Origin: JBCCGE01 sp039029455
Lineage (GTDB): Bacteria; Pseudomonadota; Gammaproteobacteria; Arenicellales; Poriferihabitantaceae
Length of the DNA stretch: 49,857 nucleotides
Assembly (NCBI GenBank): GCA_039029455.1
Contig: JBCCGE010000015.1
Coordinates: 1 to 49,857, forward strand
Direction of reading: 5' to 3'
Shown piece by piece: positions 33,568 through 42,844 of the stretch. The notes below the pieces were generated by a model, which ran no database searches, was not told where the DNA came from, and saw only the letters and a program-made list of their open reading frames with translations. Made by a program: the position numbers and the translations under genes. The first letter of the stretch is position 1. Each line of letters starts with the position of its first letter.

Positions 33568-34812
33568 ATGAATCAGGCAAAACGTCCCGCAGGCGTGCAA
33601 TTGATCCAAATGGACTGCGATGATGGCATCTGTATCGCTAATGATCGTGAGGAGGATGTGCTCAGGTTTTTCACAGCTTCTGGTGAAGTCTTTGCCTATT
33701 TTTTGTTGGGATCCTGTGCAAAACCCTGTGTTGGGGCGTTCCGGTTGGAAATTGTTGTCCCTAAAAATCAGTTCCCAAGAGTGTCCGTAGACTATGACTC
33801 CAGCGACGAGTCTGTGCGGATATCTTCGGATCATCCAGGAGCATTCAAAAAGGCCCTGCTCATCAACACGATTGATGAAGGTGAGAATGTTCGTGCGTCA
33901 TTTGTCATGCCAGATGCTGCGTTTCGGAACCGAATTAATGGAGCGGACTTCCGCATCGGTAGAACGTTTATCAGCGAAGAACCGTTGATCGTTCGAAGCG
34001 TTTTGCTATTGCCTCAGAATGAACGCAGCAACAAAAACAGAAGTCAGGTAACGATCGACTACGAGAACTCGCACAATCATGTTGTGGACACGAATGATGC
34101 GGCCACTTTACTGGCGCAACGCCGGCTTGAGCGAATGCGAGACCTGCTCAACACAGTGACCGGTATTCTTGAGGACGAAGGCATCGACTACTGGCTCGAC
34201 AGGGGAACGTTGCTCGCGGCCTATCGCTCCGGATTCATCATCGATTACGACGATGATATTGATCTGAGGGTTTTGCATTCAGACTGGCCCGTGATCAAAC
34301 GCGCACTCGAGAAAAACCTGCCTAAAACCCTGAAGCTGGTACTCCATCACCATGGTGAGGTGGTGCACCAGCCAGACTCGAGTGATCCAGAGTACCGATT
34401 CACCGATGTCGAAGGAAACCAGCAGCTTGTTCGGAGTGACGGTCGCCGTGGAGAGGGTAAATGGCATGCGGTAACAGCAATGTGTGTGGTGCCGGTGCAT
34501 TTGCCCTGGTTTGCCAAACCCAACCTTGATCTCTACTGTGTTGGTGTGAACGGTCATATCTGCTGTAGTGATGCAACATATCGACCGTGGAACGACGATG
34601 GCGAAAACTATTTGTGTCTTCCCGCTCCCAGAGAGCACCAACAAGCGGTTCTCCACGATCTCGTATTCCCCCTGACTGAACTAAAACTTGAAGGTCGTCA
34701 ACGGAAAGTGCCAAAAGACTCAGAGAGTTATCTCAGGCAGATGTTTGGTTATATTGGCGAAAATGCCGTGCACAACGATGAGACAGGCTATTGGGAGCCA
34801 GTAGAGAAATGA
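33568..34812 (+). CDS. LicD family nucleotidyltransferase-like protein with N-terminal extension
   Basis: This is a protein of 414 residues. The C-terminal half (from about residue 185) is a LicD domain: RLERMRDLLNTVTGILEDEGIDYWLDRGTLLAAYR and IDYDDDIDLRV, with the DDDID metal-binding aspartates. LicD transfers phosphocholine from CDP-choline to sugars; fukutin-type relatives transfer other phospho-alcohols. The N-terminal 185 residues are an unrecognised domain. The start is ATG 33568 (MNQAK); a TTG at 33556 is an alternative. Its stop overlaps the cytidylyltransferase start by ATGA, so the pair likely makes and transfers a CDP-activated headgroup. Confidence 0.78.
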   Translation: MNQAKRPAGVQLIQMDCDDGICIANDREEDVLRFFTASGEVFAYFLLGSCAKPCVGAFRLEIVVPKNQFPRVSVDYDSSDESVRISSDHPGAFKKALLINTIDEGENVRASFVMPDAAFRNRINGADFRIGRTFISEEPLIVRSVLLLPQNERSNKNRSQVTIDYENSHNHVVDTNDAATLLAQRRLERMRDLLNTVTGILEDEGIDYWLDRGTLLAAYRSGFIIDYDDDIDLRVLHSDWPVIKRALEKNLPKTLKLVLHHHGEVVHQPDSSDPEYRFTDVEGNQQLVRSDGRRGEGKWHAVTAMCVVPVHLPWFAKPNLDLYCVGVNGHICCSDATYRPWNDDGENYLCLPAPREHQQAVLHDLVFPLTELKLEGRQRKVPKDSESYLRQMFGYIGENAVHNDETGYWEPVEK

Positions 34813-35258
34813 GCTCATCGACAGACAAAACTGATGTAACAACTGTTTACGTTGTTATGGTTGCCGATTTGTTTCACTATGGGCATGTCGAGTTTCTCAA
34901 AAAGGCGCGTGCGTTTGGCGACCGCCTGGTTGTGGGTGTGCTGCCGGATCGAACAGTAGAAGAATACAAGCGGCAGCCTGTAATGACGTTAGAGGAACGG
35001 ATAAGGGTTGTGGCGGCCTGTCGCTATGTCGATGAAGTCGTTGAACACAAGCAACACGCTCCGGCTGAGTGGTACGCCAATCTGGGTATTGATATACGCG
35101 TTCATGCACTTGGTGATGAATCCGAGCGGCGCAGGAAAGCACGTAGCCCACACCAGGCTGGATTACCGACTCGATATGAAGTGCCCTACGAAGTTGGTAT
35201 TTCCACTACTGAAATTATCGGCAGGATTCGTCGACGGATTGCCGACGGGAGCGCTTAA
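34809..35258 (+). CDS. Cytidylyltransferase, LicC/TagD/CCT family
   Basis: This is a 149-residue nucleotidyltransferase of the HxGH superfamily. The nucleotide-binding motif is HYGHVEFLKKA (residues about 17-27) and the second catalytic motif is ISTTEIIGRIR at the C-terminus, the ISSTxI element. Members of this family make CDP-glycerol, CDP-choline or CDP-ethanolamine. The ATG at 34809 overlaps the LicD stop (ATGA), so the two are translationally coupled. The 3' end overlaps the convergent TctA gene by 44 bases. Confidence 0.82.
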   Translation: MSSSTDKTDVTTVYVVMVADLFHYGHVEFLKKARAFGDRLVVGVLPDRTVEEYKRQPVMTLEERIRVVAACRYVDEVVEHKQHAPAEWYANLGIDIRVHALGDESERRRKARSPHQAGLPTRYEVPYEVGISTTEIIGRIRRRIADGSA

Positions 35259-36687
35259 GCCCAAACCAGAATGCCCAGATGACCGCAAGGATCAGCGCGT
35301 CACCAATTGGACGTAAGAGCAGGGTCGAGTACTGACCTTCATAGAGTAAAAGAACTCTGCGCACGTTCTCATCGGCGATGGGACCCAGAATCAAGCCCAG
35401 AACAAAAGGCGCTAGTGGATAAGAGTGCTTCTTCAGGATAAAACCCAGCACTCCGCATACAAACAAGATTGCGACGTCAAACCCGGAATAGTTCGCTACA
35501 TAGGTGCCAATAAAGCAGAGAATCACAATAAGGGGCATCAGAATATTGGATGGCAGCGAACAGACCCGAATGCTGGGTCGGATGATAGTGAATGCGGTTG
35601 CAAACATGAACAGGTTAGCCACCAGCAAAGCGACAAACAGGAATTGCATGAAGCCGGGTTGGTCGATTTCAATTGTCGGACCGACAATGACGCCATGCAG
35701 GCCCAGTGCGGCCAGAAACAGGGCGCAGGAATTGTTGCCAGGGATGCCTAACGTCAGAGTTGGCAACAAGCCGCCGCCAATGTTGGCATTATTGGCCACT
35801 TCCGAGCACACCACGCCTTCCATGTCACCTTTTGAAAAGTTCTTTCGCGTGACCTGCTCACCGACTGAATAACTGACAAAGGACGCTACGTTAGCGCCCG
35901 CGCCCGGTATAACGCCGATCAGGGTGCCGATCATCCCTGAACGCAGTCCGCTCCTCCAGTACTTTCTGATGGAATCGAACGGAGGTACCACACGGCCAAT
36001 CTGAGCAGGTATGGTCTTCCCGACGGGGTTTGCAGCCATAGCAAACGCTTCAGACAAGCCAAACAGTCCGATGATGACAGGTACAAAATGAATGCCTGCA
36101 TTGAGCTGGTTTAAACCAAAGGTAAATCGTTCGATCCCGTATTGACCTTCGATACCGATCATAGACACCAGCAAGCCGGCGCATCCCATAGCCCATCCTT
36201 TTGCCGGTCGCTCTTTTGCTGTCAGAGTGCCCGAGACCGCAATGCCCAGCATGGCCAGCAAAAACATTTCCCACGAACCGAACCGAAGAGCGAATTCGAT
36301 CATCATTGGTGCCAGACCAATCAGTATGACTATTCCGATCCAGTTTCCCAAAAAAGAAAACAGCGCCGCTGCGCCAATAGCCTGTCCTCCAAGTCCGGAC
36401 TTTGTCAGGGGGTGTCCGGCCAGCTGGGTGGGAATCGCGGCAGGTGTCCCTGGAATATTGATTAATATCGCTGAGATCGCTCCGCCAAATTCAACCCCGG
36501 TGTACGACGCAATCATAAAGATCACTGCCAGCTCGGTTGGCATGTTGTAGGTTAGACCGATGAGCAGCGCCATGGCCATTGTGGCTGAGAGTCCTGGCAG
36601 GCAACCCCATAGAATTCCAAACACTGCGCCACCGAGTGCCGACAACAGCCCCCACATGCTGAAGACGTTTTGCCAGTAGAACTCCAT
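35215..36687 (-). CDS. tctA: Tripartite tricarboxylate transporter large permease, TctA
   Basis: This is a 490-residue integral membrane protein with about 11 hydrophobic segments. The conserved TctA blocks are FGILWGCLPGLSATMAMALLIG, GGAISAILINIPGTPAAIPT, LIGVIPGAGANVASFVSY and SEVANNANIGGGLLPTLTLGIPG. It forms the channel for an organic acid with the TctB and TctC proteins encoded upstream on the same strand. Its 3' end overlaps the cytidylyltransferase gene by 44 bases on the opposite strand. Confidence 0.94.
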   Translation of the reverse strand: MEFYWQNVFSMWGLLSALGGAVFGILWGCLPGLSATMAMALLIGLTYNMPTELAVIFMIASYTGVEFGGAISAILINIPGTPAAIPTQLAGHPLTKSGLGGQAIGAAALFSFLGNWIGIVILIGLAPMMIEFALRFGSWEMFLLAMLGIAVSGTLTAKERPAKGWAMGCAGLLVSMIGIEGQYGIERFTFGLNQLNAGIHFVPVIIGLFGLSEAFAMAANPVGKTIPAQIGRVVPPFDSIRKYWRSGLRSGMIGTLIGVIPGAGANVASFVSYSVGEQVTRKNFSKGDMEGVVCSEVANNANIGGGLLPTLTLGIPGNNSCALFLAALGLHGVIVGPTIEIDQPGFMQFLFVALLVANLFMFATAFTIIRPSIRVCSLPSNILMPLIVILCFIGTYVANYSGFDVAILFVCGVLGFILKKHSYPLAPFVLGLILGPIADENVRRVLLLYEGQYSTLLLRPIGDALILAVIWAFWFGLKRSRRQSVDESCR

Positions 36688-36696
36688 TAACCAGAT

Positions 36697-37215
36697 TCAG
36701 AAACGTTGCAGATGGTGAATCAACTGACCGGTGATCTCGAATCGACCCGGGAGCACCACATTAAATACGACCGCGAAGCAAACGGAAATCAGGAACGTCA
36801 GCGCGAGGCTTTTCATCAGAACGACGCTAACTCTTTGCTTCGGTGGAAACGTCAGTTGCACCACCACCAGGAAGAGTAGTGTAGCGATTTCAAACGGCAG
36901 CCAAAAAGTACCGAGCAGGTAGTACCCCGCTACAAGAACGAACGATTTCAGGAAAAACGGTTTGACCTGAGAAGGTGCAGGCTCGACGGAAGATTTGAGT
37001 TCGCACCACGCGACCTTAAAGGCCGAATTTGCGATAACCGCAAAGAATATAAATCCTGCCAGCGCCACCAGCAATGGGAATATTCCCGGGGCTGTGGGCC
37101 AGCCCGAAGGTCTATCAAGATGCACACTGGCGATGGCCACGACCAGCATGCACAGAGCAAAAAACGTTGCGATCAGAAACTCTGCAAAGGCTCTTGCTCG
37201 AGGGGGCATGGACAC
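36697..37215 (-). CDS. tctB: Tripartite tricarboxylate transporter small permease, TctB
   Basis: This is a 172-residue protein with four hydrophobic segments and the SGWPTAPGIFPLLVALAGFIFF block of the TctB family. The start is GTG 37215 (or ATG 37209), directly after the TctC stop, and TctA follows 9 bases downstream. It is the small membrane component of the transporter. Confidence 0.85.
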   Translation of the reverse strand: MSMPPRARAFAEFLIATFFALCMLVVAIASVHLDRPSGWPTAPGIFPLLVALAGFIFFAVIANSAFKVAWCELKSSVEPAPSQVKPFFLKSFVLVAGYYLLGTFWLPFEIATLLFLVVVQLTFPPKQRVSVVLMKSLALTFLISVCFAVVFNVVLPGRFEITGQLIHHLQRF

Positions 37216-38286
37216 CTAAATTCTGGATTCGTACCCTTTCGGTGGCCACCAGGACTCGAATTCTGAGGGGTCGGGTAAGCCGAGGTCGCGGTTGCTGAAT
37301 TTGGCAACACCCAATTCGTGCAGAATTTTCGAAGCGACGACCTCCTGTAACGCGGCTGTTTTGTCAGCAGCTTCTCCGGTTTTTACATTGGCGAAGCGGT
37401 ACTTTTTCTGTAGACGATCCTTGAAGGCCACAGATTCGGTTGCCGCCAGAAAGGCCGCTTCCACTGATCGCAAAATGCCAGGGTCTGTATCGCGTTTCAG
37501 CGCCATAGAGCCGCCTCCCCCAAATGGGGAATGCTCTGAGAGTTCTGGAATCCATTCTGACGCCGGTATCAGACTCTCCTGTCCTGGCACCGGTAGCGGT
37601 CGGTCGGAGAATACCGCAAGATTCCTTAATCGCCCGCTGCGGATGTGATCAATGTGTTCGTGAACACCGCTGCCGACAACATCGACTTCTCCCTGCAATG
37701 CCGCAAGTGTGGCGTCTTTACCGCCTTTATAGGCAATATTCTTGAATGACAATTTGCCAACGCTCTCGAGCAATGAGTTGCCGAGGTGCCAGACGCCGCC
37801 GGTGCCCGAATTGCTTACGGTAACCGAACCGGGGTTTTTTCTTGCCCGTGCGATGAGGTCGCCAAAGTCTCTGATCGGAGAGTTTTCCGGAACCGACCAG
37901 CTCATAATCGATACGTCTACTCCGTAAAACTGCCAGTCCAGATAGGGCACGGTATTGTGATAGCCATTGCACCGAAGCAGCTTGTTATACGTCGAGCTGA
38001 ACAGCCACCAGTATCCGTCTGCCGGTTTGTTCCAGACAAAATCCGTCGCCAGGGATGCAACCGCGCCGGGTCGATTTATGATGTTAACAGTGCCTGAGAG
38101 GTGTTCGCCCATAGTTGGGGTTAAGGTTCTGGCCGTCGAGTCTGTACCGCCGCCCTGTTTGTAGCCGACCACCGCGGTTATAGGATTCTCGCTCAGACTA
38201 CTGGCCAGGGTTGTGGCAGGAAACAGTGACAGCGCGGTCGCAATACAGCCGCTGTCAGTCAGAAAACGCCGACGATTAACATTCAT
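37216..38286 (-). CDS. tctC: Tripartite tricarboxylate transporter substrate-binding protein, TctC
   Basis: This is a 356-residue periplasmic binding protein. It has a Tat-like leader (MNVNRRRFLTDSGCIATALSLFPATTLAS). The family blocks ITAVVGYKQGGGTDSTARTLTP, NIINRPGAVASLATDFVWNKPADGYWWL, DLIARARKNPGSVTVSNSGTGG and AALQGEVDVVGSG are visible. It binds the substrate, most often a carboxylic acid, and passes it to TctAB. It is the first gene of its operon. Confidence 0.93.
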   Translation of the reverse strand: MNVNRRRFLTDSGCIATALSLFPATTLASSLSENPITAVVGYKQGGGTDSTARTLTPTMGEHLSGTVNIINRPGAVASLATDFVWNKPADGYWWLFSSTYNKLLRCNGYHNTVPYLDWQFYGVDVSIMSWSVPENSPIRDFGDLIARARKNPGSVTVSNSGTGGVWHLGNSLLESVGKLSFKNIAYKGGKDATLAALQGEVDVVGSGVHEHIDHIRSGRLRNLAVFSDRPLPVPGQESLIPASEWIPELSEHSPFGGGGSMALKRDTDPGILRSVEAAFLAATESVAFKDRLQKKYRFANVKTGEAADKTAALQEVVASKILHELGVAKFSNRDLGLPDPSEFESWWPPKGYESRI

Positions 38287-38400
38287 TTTGGTTCGAGCTC
38301 TTTGTTTTTGTTGGTGAATTTATTAGACGTTGTGTCAGACTTGACAAACAGTCGGTTTGTAACAAGATACTATCAGAAACACAGAAACTTCGATCAGATG

Positions 38401-39960
38401 TCAGGTGCACTGCGCACTGTTAACAGATGGATCTGAGAGCGCCAGTTGGTACTGATTTCTGATATCGTAAAAGCCCCAGTGAAATGCATAAAGGAAGGGT
38501 GAGTGTCTTCTTTGATGATTGCGAAAGCCCAATACGTGTTCACTGATAGTTCGAAGCCCATACTGTTTGCGCAACCATCGATCGAGGCCGTGGGCGACGC
38601 CGTGTTCATAGAATCTGAATCTACCGTGCTTTGATTCGTGAAGCATGTCGCGAATCGGCTCTGGGACATAGTCCTTGTAGAATTCATAGAAATCTTCCTG
38701 AGCCGCCTTGGAAAACGAGCATTTTCGAATTCCTGCTTCGGCGCCGCCCATCTTGTTCTGCCCGAACTTATCGCGAGAAACGCCCGCGCTCTCTACAATT
38801 CTGCGGGGAATGGGGCGATCATAGCTTCCTCCGATACGAAATTTTCTCATTTCCGAGGATCGACTGATTTTAAGAAGCGCCGGAGCGAAAACGCCGAGTG
38901 TATAGGGCAGATGAAAGTCGATGTAACCTCGGCTGAGACGAAATTCCAGAGTGTTCTGGACCAGGGTTTTTCGGGCTGTCGGTTCCTGATAGTTCGGCAG
39001 CGAGCGACTTCGGTCGAGATTCCAGAAGTGCTCACCGTGTCGACCTGTTATGAAGATACGACCTTCGAGAAGACTGCTGACCTGATCCATTGAACTGACG
39101 ATGGAGCCAAATGGATTTTGAAAATGCTGTTTCAAAAGTGAAACAGGTGCGTCACACAAATCGATTCGATCCGCCTCGTGACAGCGCATACCAAGAAATT
39201 CAGCAATTTCCCGGCCGTTGTCATCGGCATAGTTCAGGTTGTCCATGTTGTGGCTTTTTCTGAATGAAAAAGCGTCTTCGCACCCAAAGCTCGCGGCAAG
39301 CACTGATGTGGCCGGTGAGTCGTAACCTCTGGAAATTGAGGCCAGCGGTTTATAAGCGAATGATCTTATGGAATCTGCGGCGTTTGCCAGTAATCGATTC
39401 GTTGATTCCGAGATAAAGCTAAAGTAATCGCTAAAGTCCAAAGGGGGCTCGCCGAAACTGCGCATTGAGCTCTCGATCGTCAGGTTTCGATCCACTCTAA
39501 TATTATGGCAGTCGTGCAGGAGTATTTTTCTGCCTGAGAGAACTTTTAATGAATGACCGGTCTGCCTCAAGCCGGTCCGATAACAACGGATGTAGTCAAA
39601 GTAGTAAAAGGGATGGTTTGGATCCAGTTCCTCTCCAGCAGCTGCCATGAGGCCCCCCAGTGAGTTTGAGACATAGAGTTCTTCGGATTTTTTAATTGAA
39701 TAGCATCGCTCCAGATTGTGACTGGGCGAGCAAAACACGATGCCATTTTCAGTGACGCGTGCCCCTGTGCCCATAAAGACAACAGAGGTGTCAAACCTTC
39801 CCGAGTGATAATTATCGTCCCAGGCGCCTTCGACAAAAAACTGCTTGCAGGTCTCGACTCGCGTTCCGTGCTTCACGATCACCGTGTTTTCGCCACGTTT
39901 TGCAACCGCAATCCATGCGAGCGAAGGCAGTTTGGGGATGGGGTAAAATTTGAAGTTCAA
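38401..39960 (-). CDS. Asparagine-synthase-like protein with a variant PP-loop
   Basis: This is a 519-residue protein resembling the synthetase half of asparagine synthase B-type proteins found in surface polysaccharide and natural product clusters. The PP-loop region reads LASISRGYDSPATSVLAASFG where the standard motif is SGGxDS, so the first glycine position is altered (SRGYDS). The N-terminal region lacks a Cys2 nucleophile, so the glutaminase half is not functional or not present. C-terminal blocks VSRDKFGQNKMGG and ISEHVLGFRNH fit the family. A P-loop protein is divergent with a gap of 172 bases. The acceptor is unknown. Confidence 0.68.
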   Translation of the reverse strand: MNFKFYPIPKLPSLAWIAVAKRGENTVIVKHGTRVETCKQFFVEGAWDDNYHSGRFDTSVVFMGTGARVTENGIVFCSPSHNLERCYSIKKSEELYVSNSLGGLMAAAGEELDPNHPFYYFDYIRCYRTGLRQTGHSLKVLSGRKILLHDCHNIRVDRNLTIESSMRSFGEPPLDFSDYFSFISESTNRLLANAADSIRSFAYKPLASISRGYDSPATSVLAASFGCEDAFSFRKSHNMDNLNYADDNGREIAEFLGMRCHEADRIDLCDAPVSLLKQHFQNPFGSIVSSMDQVSSLLEGRIFITGRHGEHFWNLDRSRSLPNYQEPTARKTLVQNTLEFRLSRGYIDFHLPYTLGVFAPALLKISRSSEMRKFRIGGSYDRPIPRRIVESAGVSRDKFGQNKMGGAEAGIRKCSFSKAAQEDFYEFYKDYVPEPIRDMLHESKHGRFRFYEHGVAHGLDRWLRKQYGLRTISEHVLGFRNHQRRHSPFLYAFHWGFYDIRNQYQLALSDPSVNSAQCT

Positions 39961-40132
39961 GATCGGGTGAAAAAGACAGACAAGCTCAGTTTAAGCGTGG
40001 GATCGTCAGACGAGAGTATCAGTAATTATGAGGTACCTGGGTCTGTGGTCAATGACTCCATACATAGAAATAACGACAGCGGATATCTGTTAGTTACGCT
40101 TTCCAGAATCCAGACATGCAAAAACTTCGTGG

Positions 40133-40786
40133 ATGAATACCTCATTCAAATCCAAGCATCTTGTGTTGATAAGCGGTCCGAGTGCGGCCGGAAAAACAAC
40201 GCTCATAGAGAAGATACGTGATCGAGCTCCCGAGCTGGAACACGAGTGCTTTTCTTTTTTGTTTGAGCAGCCTTTCCACTTCGTTCGTCGCGCTGAGCTT
40301 TTTGAGGGAAGTATAGCTTCCGACGAGAATCTTGTCGTTCATTACGACATTACAGCCATTGTCCACGACAGTTTTCACCGAGTGAAAAACTGTGATCTTT
40401 CGCGCTTGCGCCCGAGTGATCTCGATTTCAACAGAATGACCAAATACATAGAGGGATCGAATCGCGTCACCGTGATGGTATTGCGACCGTCCTCTGAAGC
40501 ACTGATGGATCGAATTTCTCTTCGTATTCAGGTGAACCTGACTGATCGCCCCGAAGGTTGGAGGCAAAGAGTTGCACGATACGAGTACCTTCGCAGTTTC
40601 TACAGCAGCGACAGACGATTGCATCGCTTTTACAAGGTCTGGGAAAACTTTCTAAAGAGTCAGGGAATCAATCCTTCGTCTGTTATCGACTCGACTGACG
40701 GGTTTAGCCTCATTCAATATAATCGGACAGACAAAGCGACTCAGCAAGTGACTGCTTGCAAATCCGATAGCCTGATTCTGAAGTAG
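40133..40786 (+). CDS. P-loop kinase-like protein
   Basis: This is a 217-residue P-loop NTPase. Walker A is LISGPSAAGKTTLIEKI near the N-terminus, reminiscent of guanylate kinases and adenylylsulfate kinases, but no second domain is conclusive. Positive patches and VVHYDITAIVHDSF suggest substrate phosphorylation. It ends just before a hairpin terminator at 40802. It is divergent from the asparagine-synthase-like gene and upstream of the heptosyltransferase gene. The function is not assigned. Confidence 0.62.
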   Translation: MNTSFKSKHLVLISGPSAAGKTTLIEKIRDRAPELEHECFSFLFEQPFHFVRRAELFEGSIASDENLVVHYDITAIVHDSFHRVKNCDLSRLRPSDLDFNRMTKYIEGSNRVTVMVLRPSSEALMDRISLRIQVNLTDRPEGWRQRVARYEYLRSFYSSDRRLHRFYKVWENFLKSQGINPSSVIDSTDGFSLIQYNRTDKATQQVTACKSDSLILK

Positions 40787-40801
40787 AATCGTGCAAAGCA
40801 T

Positions 40802-40825
40802 GCAGAGTCAATGACTCTGCGTTTT
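40802..40825 (+). terminator. Rho-independent terminator after the P-loop gene
   Basis: The arms GCAGAGTC (40802-40809) and GACTCTGC (40813-40820) enclose a three-base loop, followed by GTTTTAA, 15 bases after the stop of the P-loop gene. Confidence 0.75.
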
Positions 40826-40924
40826 AATTGATGTCCCAGGGTACGCATCCTCGACTCGTCACGGTCAGGCGTTTACTCTGCAGGCCTTAATTCACCACGA
40901 CTTCGGTGAGACGGTTTTATCAAC

Positions 40925-41959
40925 GTGCAGAACAACACACCCCCGATTTTTGCCAGACCTTCACAGAACGAAGATGCCGTAACGCAGTGCAAAAGATTAT
41001 GGGTGCGATTGCCCAACTGGCTTGGAGATGTGATTATGGCTCTGCCAGTGCTTAGAGCTGTAAAAGAAGATCGTCCCGATATGGAGATCACGCTGGTTGG
41101 AAAGCGTGCATTCGAACCGCTGGTTCGGCGACTTGGGATTGCGGATTCATTTGTGCCGCTGCCCGATCGTGGAGCGGGCTATTTCCGTTTTTTCTACCGC
41201 TATCGAAGAAGGCCACCGGATATCTACCTTCTGCTGACGAATTCATTGAGATCTGATCTGGAGGCCTTTTTAACTCGGAGCAGTTGTCGTATCGGTATGG
41301 TTCGTCCGGGCAAGTTTCGACCGTTACTTACCCAACCGTATCGTCTGGCTGCAGACACGGATGAGAGTCAGATTCATCAAACCCTTGTCTGGGAGCAGAT
41401 GATCCGCTTCTACGGATCCAGCGAGGCACTGGATTTCCAACCCGTGGATCAACCCGAAACGCCTCGATTCAGTAAACGGATCGGTTTGATATGCGGTACC
41501 GAAAATTCACCAAAGAAAAGATGGCCGATTGCACACTGGCGGCAGCTGTTAGACGGACTGCTTCAGTCAGATCCGTCAATTACGGTCCAACTCTATGGAA
41601 CACCAGCAGATCGCGAAATCGCTACTCAGGTCTGCGAAGGGTTCGTTGATTCGAGGGTCCGGAATATGGCGGGAGAAACCGACCTGAACGAATTTTGCGA
41701 TGCGCTGAGTGCCTGCCATGTTGTGTGCTGCAATGACACCGGTGGTATGCATCTTGCGAATTTTCTGGGCACAGCCGTGGTTGCGGTCTTTGGTCCTACC
41801 AATCCGATTCGAACCGGTCCGATTTTCTCTGCAGCCGTCACAGTTCTTCAGCCCGATAACTGCCCTCCTCATGGCGGCGCGGCCATTGAGAAGGTTACAG
41901 TGGAGCAAGGAATCAATGCGGTTAGGAACCTTTTAAGCGACGCAATCGAAGTGGATTAA
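40925..41959 (+). CDS. Lipopolysaccharide heptosyltransferase family protein (GT9)
   Basis: This is a 344-residue GT-B glycosyltransferase of family 9. N-terminal WVRLPNWLGDVIMALPVLRAVKE and ITLVGKRAFEPLVRRLG fit WaaF-type enzymes. The C-terminal nucleotide-sugar block has KKRWPIAHWRQLLDGLLQ and the VVCCNDTGGMHLANFLGTAVVAVFGPTNPIRTGP motif. The start is GTG 40925. Heptosyltransferases add L-glycero-D-manno-heptose to the lipid A-core; other sugars are possible in this family. Confidence 0.85.
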   Translation: MQNNTPPIFARPSQNEDAVTQCKRLWVRLPNWLGDVIMALPVLRAVKEDRPDMEITLVGKRAFEPLVRRLGIADSFVPLPDRGAGYFRFFYRYRRRPPDIYLLLTNSLRSDLEAFLTRSSCRIGMVRPGKFRPLLTQPYRLAADTDESQIHQTLVWEQMIRFYGSSEALDFQPVDQPETPRFSKRIGLICGTENSPKKRWPIAHWRQLLDGLLQSDPSITVQLYGTPADREIATQVCEGFVDSRVRNMAGETDLNEFCDALSACHVVCCNDTGGMHLANFLGTAVVAVFGPTNPIRTGPIFSAAVTVLQPDNCPPHGGAAIEKVTVEQGINAVRNLLSDAIEVD

Positions 41960-42029
41960 TTGCTGATCCTGCGGTTGATTCGCTGCTTGGTCGAACGTCG
42001 AGTAATTTGATGAATCCGGCCCAGATATC

Positions 42030-42683
42030 TTAGGCCTTGACTGTCTTTACGGGCTTTTTTCGGTTGGGATAGCAGTGTCTGCATATTTCACAGCCTATGC
42101 CGAAGCAGCTTCTGGCGGTGCAAAATTCACGACCGTAGTAGATGATCTGAATATGGAGCGTGTTCCAGCGTTCGATAGGAAAAAGTGATTTCAGGTCTTT
42201 CTCGGTTTGCGCAACGTTCTTACCGCTGCTAAGTCCCCAGCGCTGCGCCAGTCGATGGATGTGTGTGTCAACAGCGAAAGCAGGAACGTCGAATGCCTGA
42301 GACATGACGACGCTTGCAGTTTTGTGCCCCACGCCCGGGAGTTTTTCCAGTTCAGCAATATCTTTTGGTACTTCCCCGTCATGCTCTTCTATGAGGATGC
42401 GTGATAGGTTCCAGATGGCTTTTGACTTCTGAGGGGACAGGCCGCAGGGCTTGATTATTTCCCTGATTTCATCGATGTCCAGACAAATCATCTTTTCAGG
42501 TGACGACGCCTTAGCAAATAACTCAGGAGTGATTTTGTTGACTCTTTCGTCAGTGCACTGAGCGGATAGAAGAACAGCGACCAGCAACGTGTACGGATCC
42601 GAATGATCCAGCGGTACCAGCGGGTCGGGGTAGATCTGTTGAAGCTTTTTATCGATGTATCGTGCGCGTTCTTTTTTTAGCAT
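42030..42683 (-). CDS. nth: Endonuclease III
   Basis: This is a 217-residue DNA glycosylase/AP lyase for oxidised pyrimidines. It carries the helix-hairpin-helix LPGVGHKTASVV (with the catalytic lysine) and the catalytic aspartate in VDTHIHRLAQRWGL. The C-terminal iron-sulfur loop has cysteines C188, C193, C198, C201 and C204, spaced differently from the E. coli C-x6-C-x2-C-x5-C pattern. It is isolated on the minus strand between the heptosyltransferase and the ABC pair. Confidence 0.93.
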   Translation of the reverse strand: MLKKERARYIDKKLQQIYPDPLVPLDHSDPYTLLVAVLLSAQCTDERVNKITPELFAKASSPEKMICLDIDEIREIIKPCGLSPQKSKAIWNLSRILIEEHDGEVPKDIAELEKLPGVGHKTASVVMSQAFDVPAFAVDTHIHRLAQRWGLSSGKNVAQTEKDLKSLFPIERWNTLHIQIIYYGREFCTARSCFGIGCEICRHCYPNRKKPVKTVKA

Positions 42684-42844
42684 AACGATTGATCGTTGCG
42701 ATGCGTGTTAAAACGACCGGACTCAAAAGCTCACGACAGGATTAGGAGTTCAGTTAATAAATGACTAATCCGGATTGATCGCAACTTTTGGGTGTCGACC
42801 AAAGCAGATAACTAAAACACCTGCAGTATCGCAAGACTCGCCTT

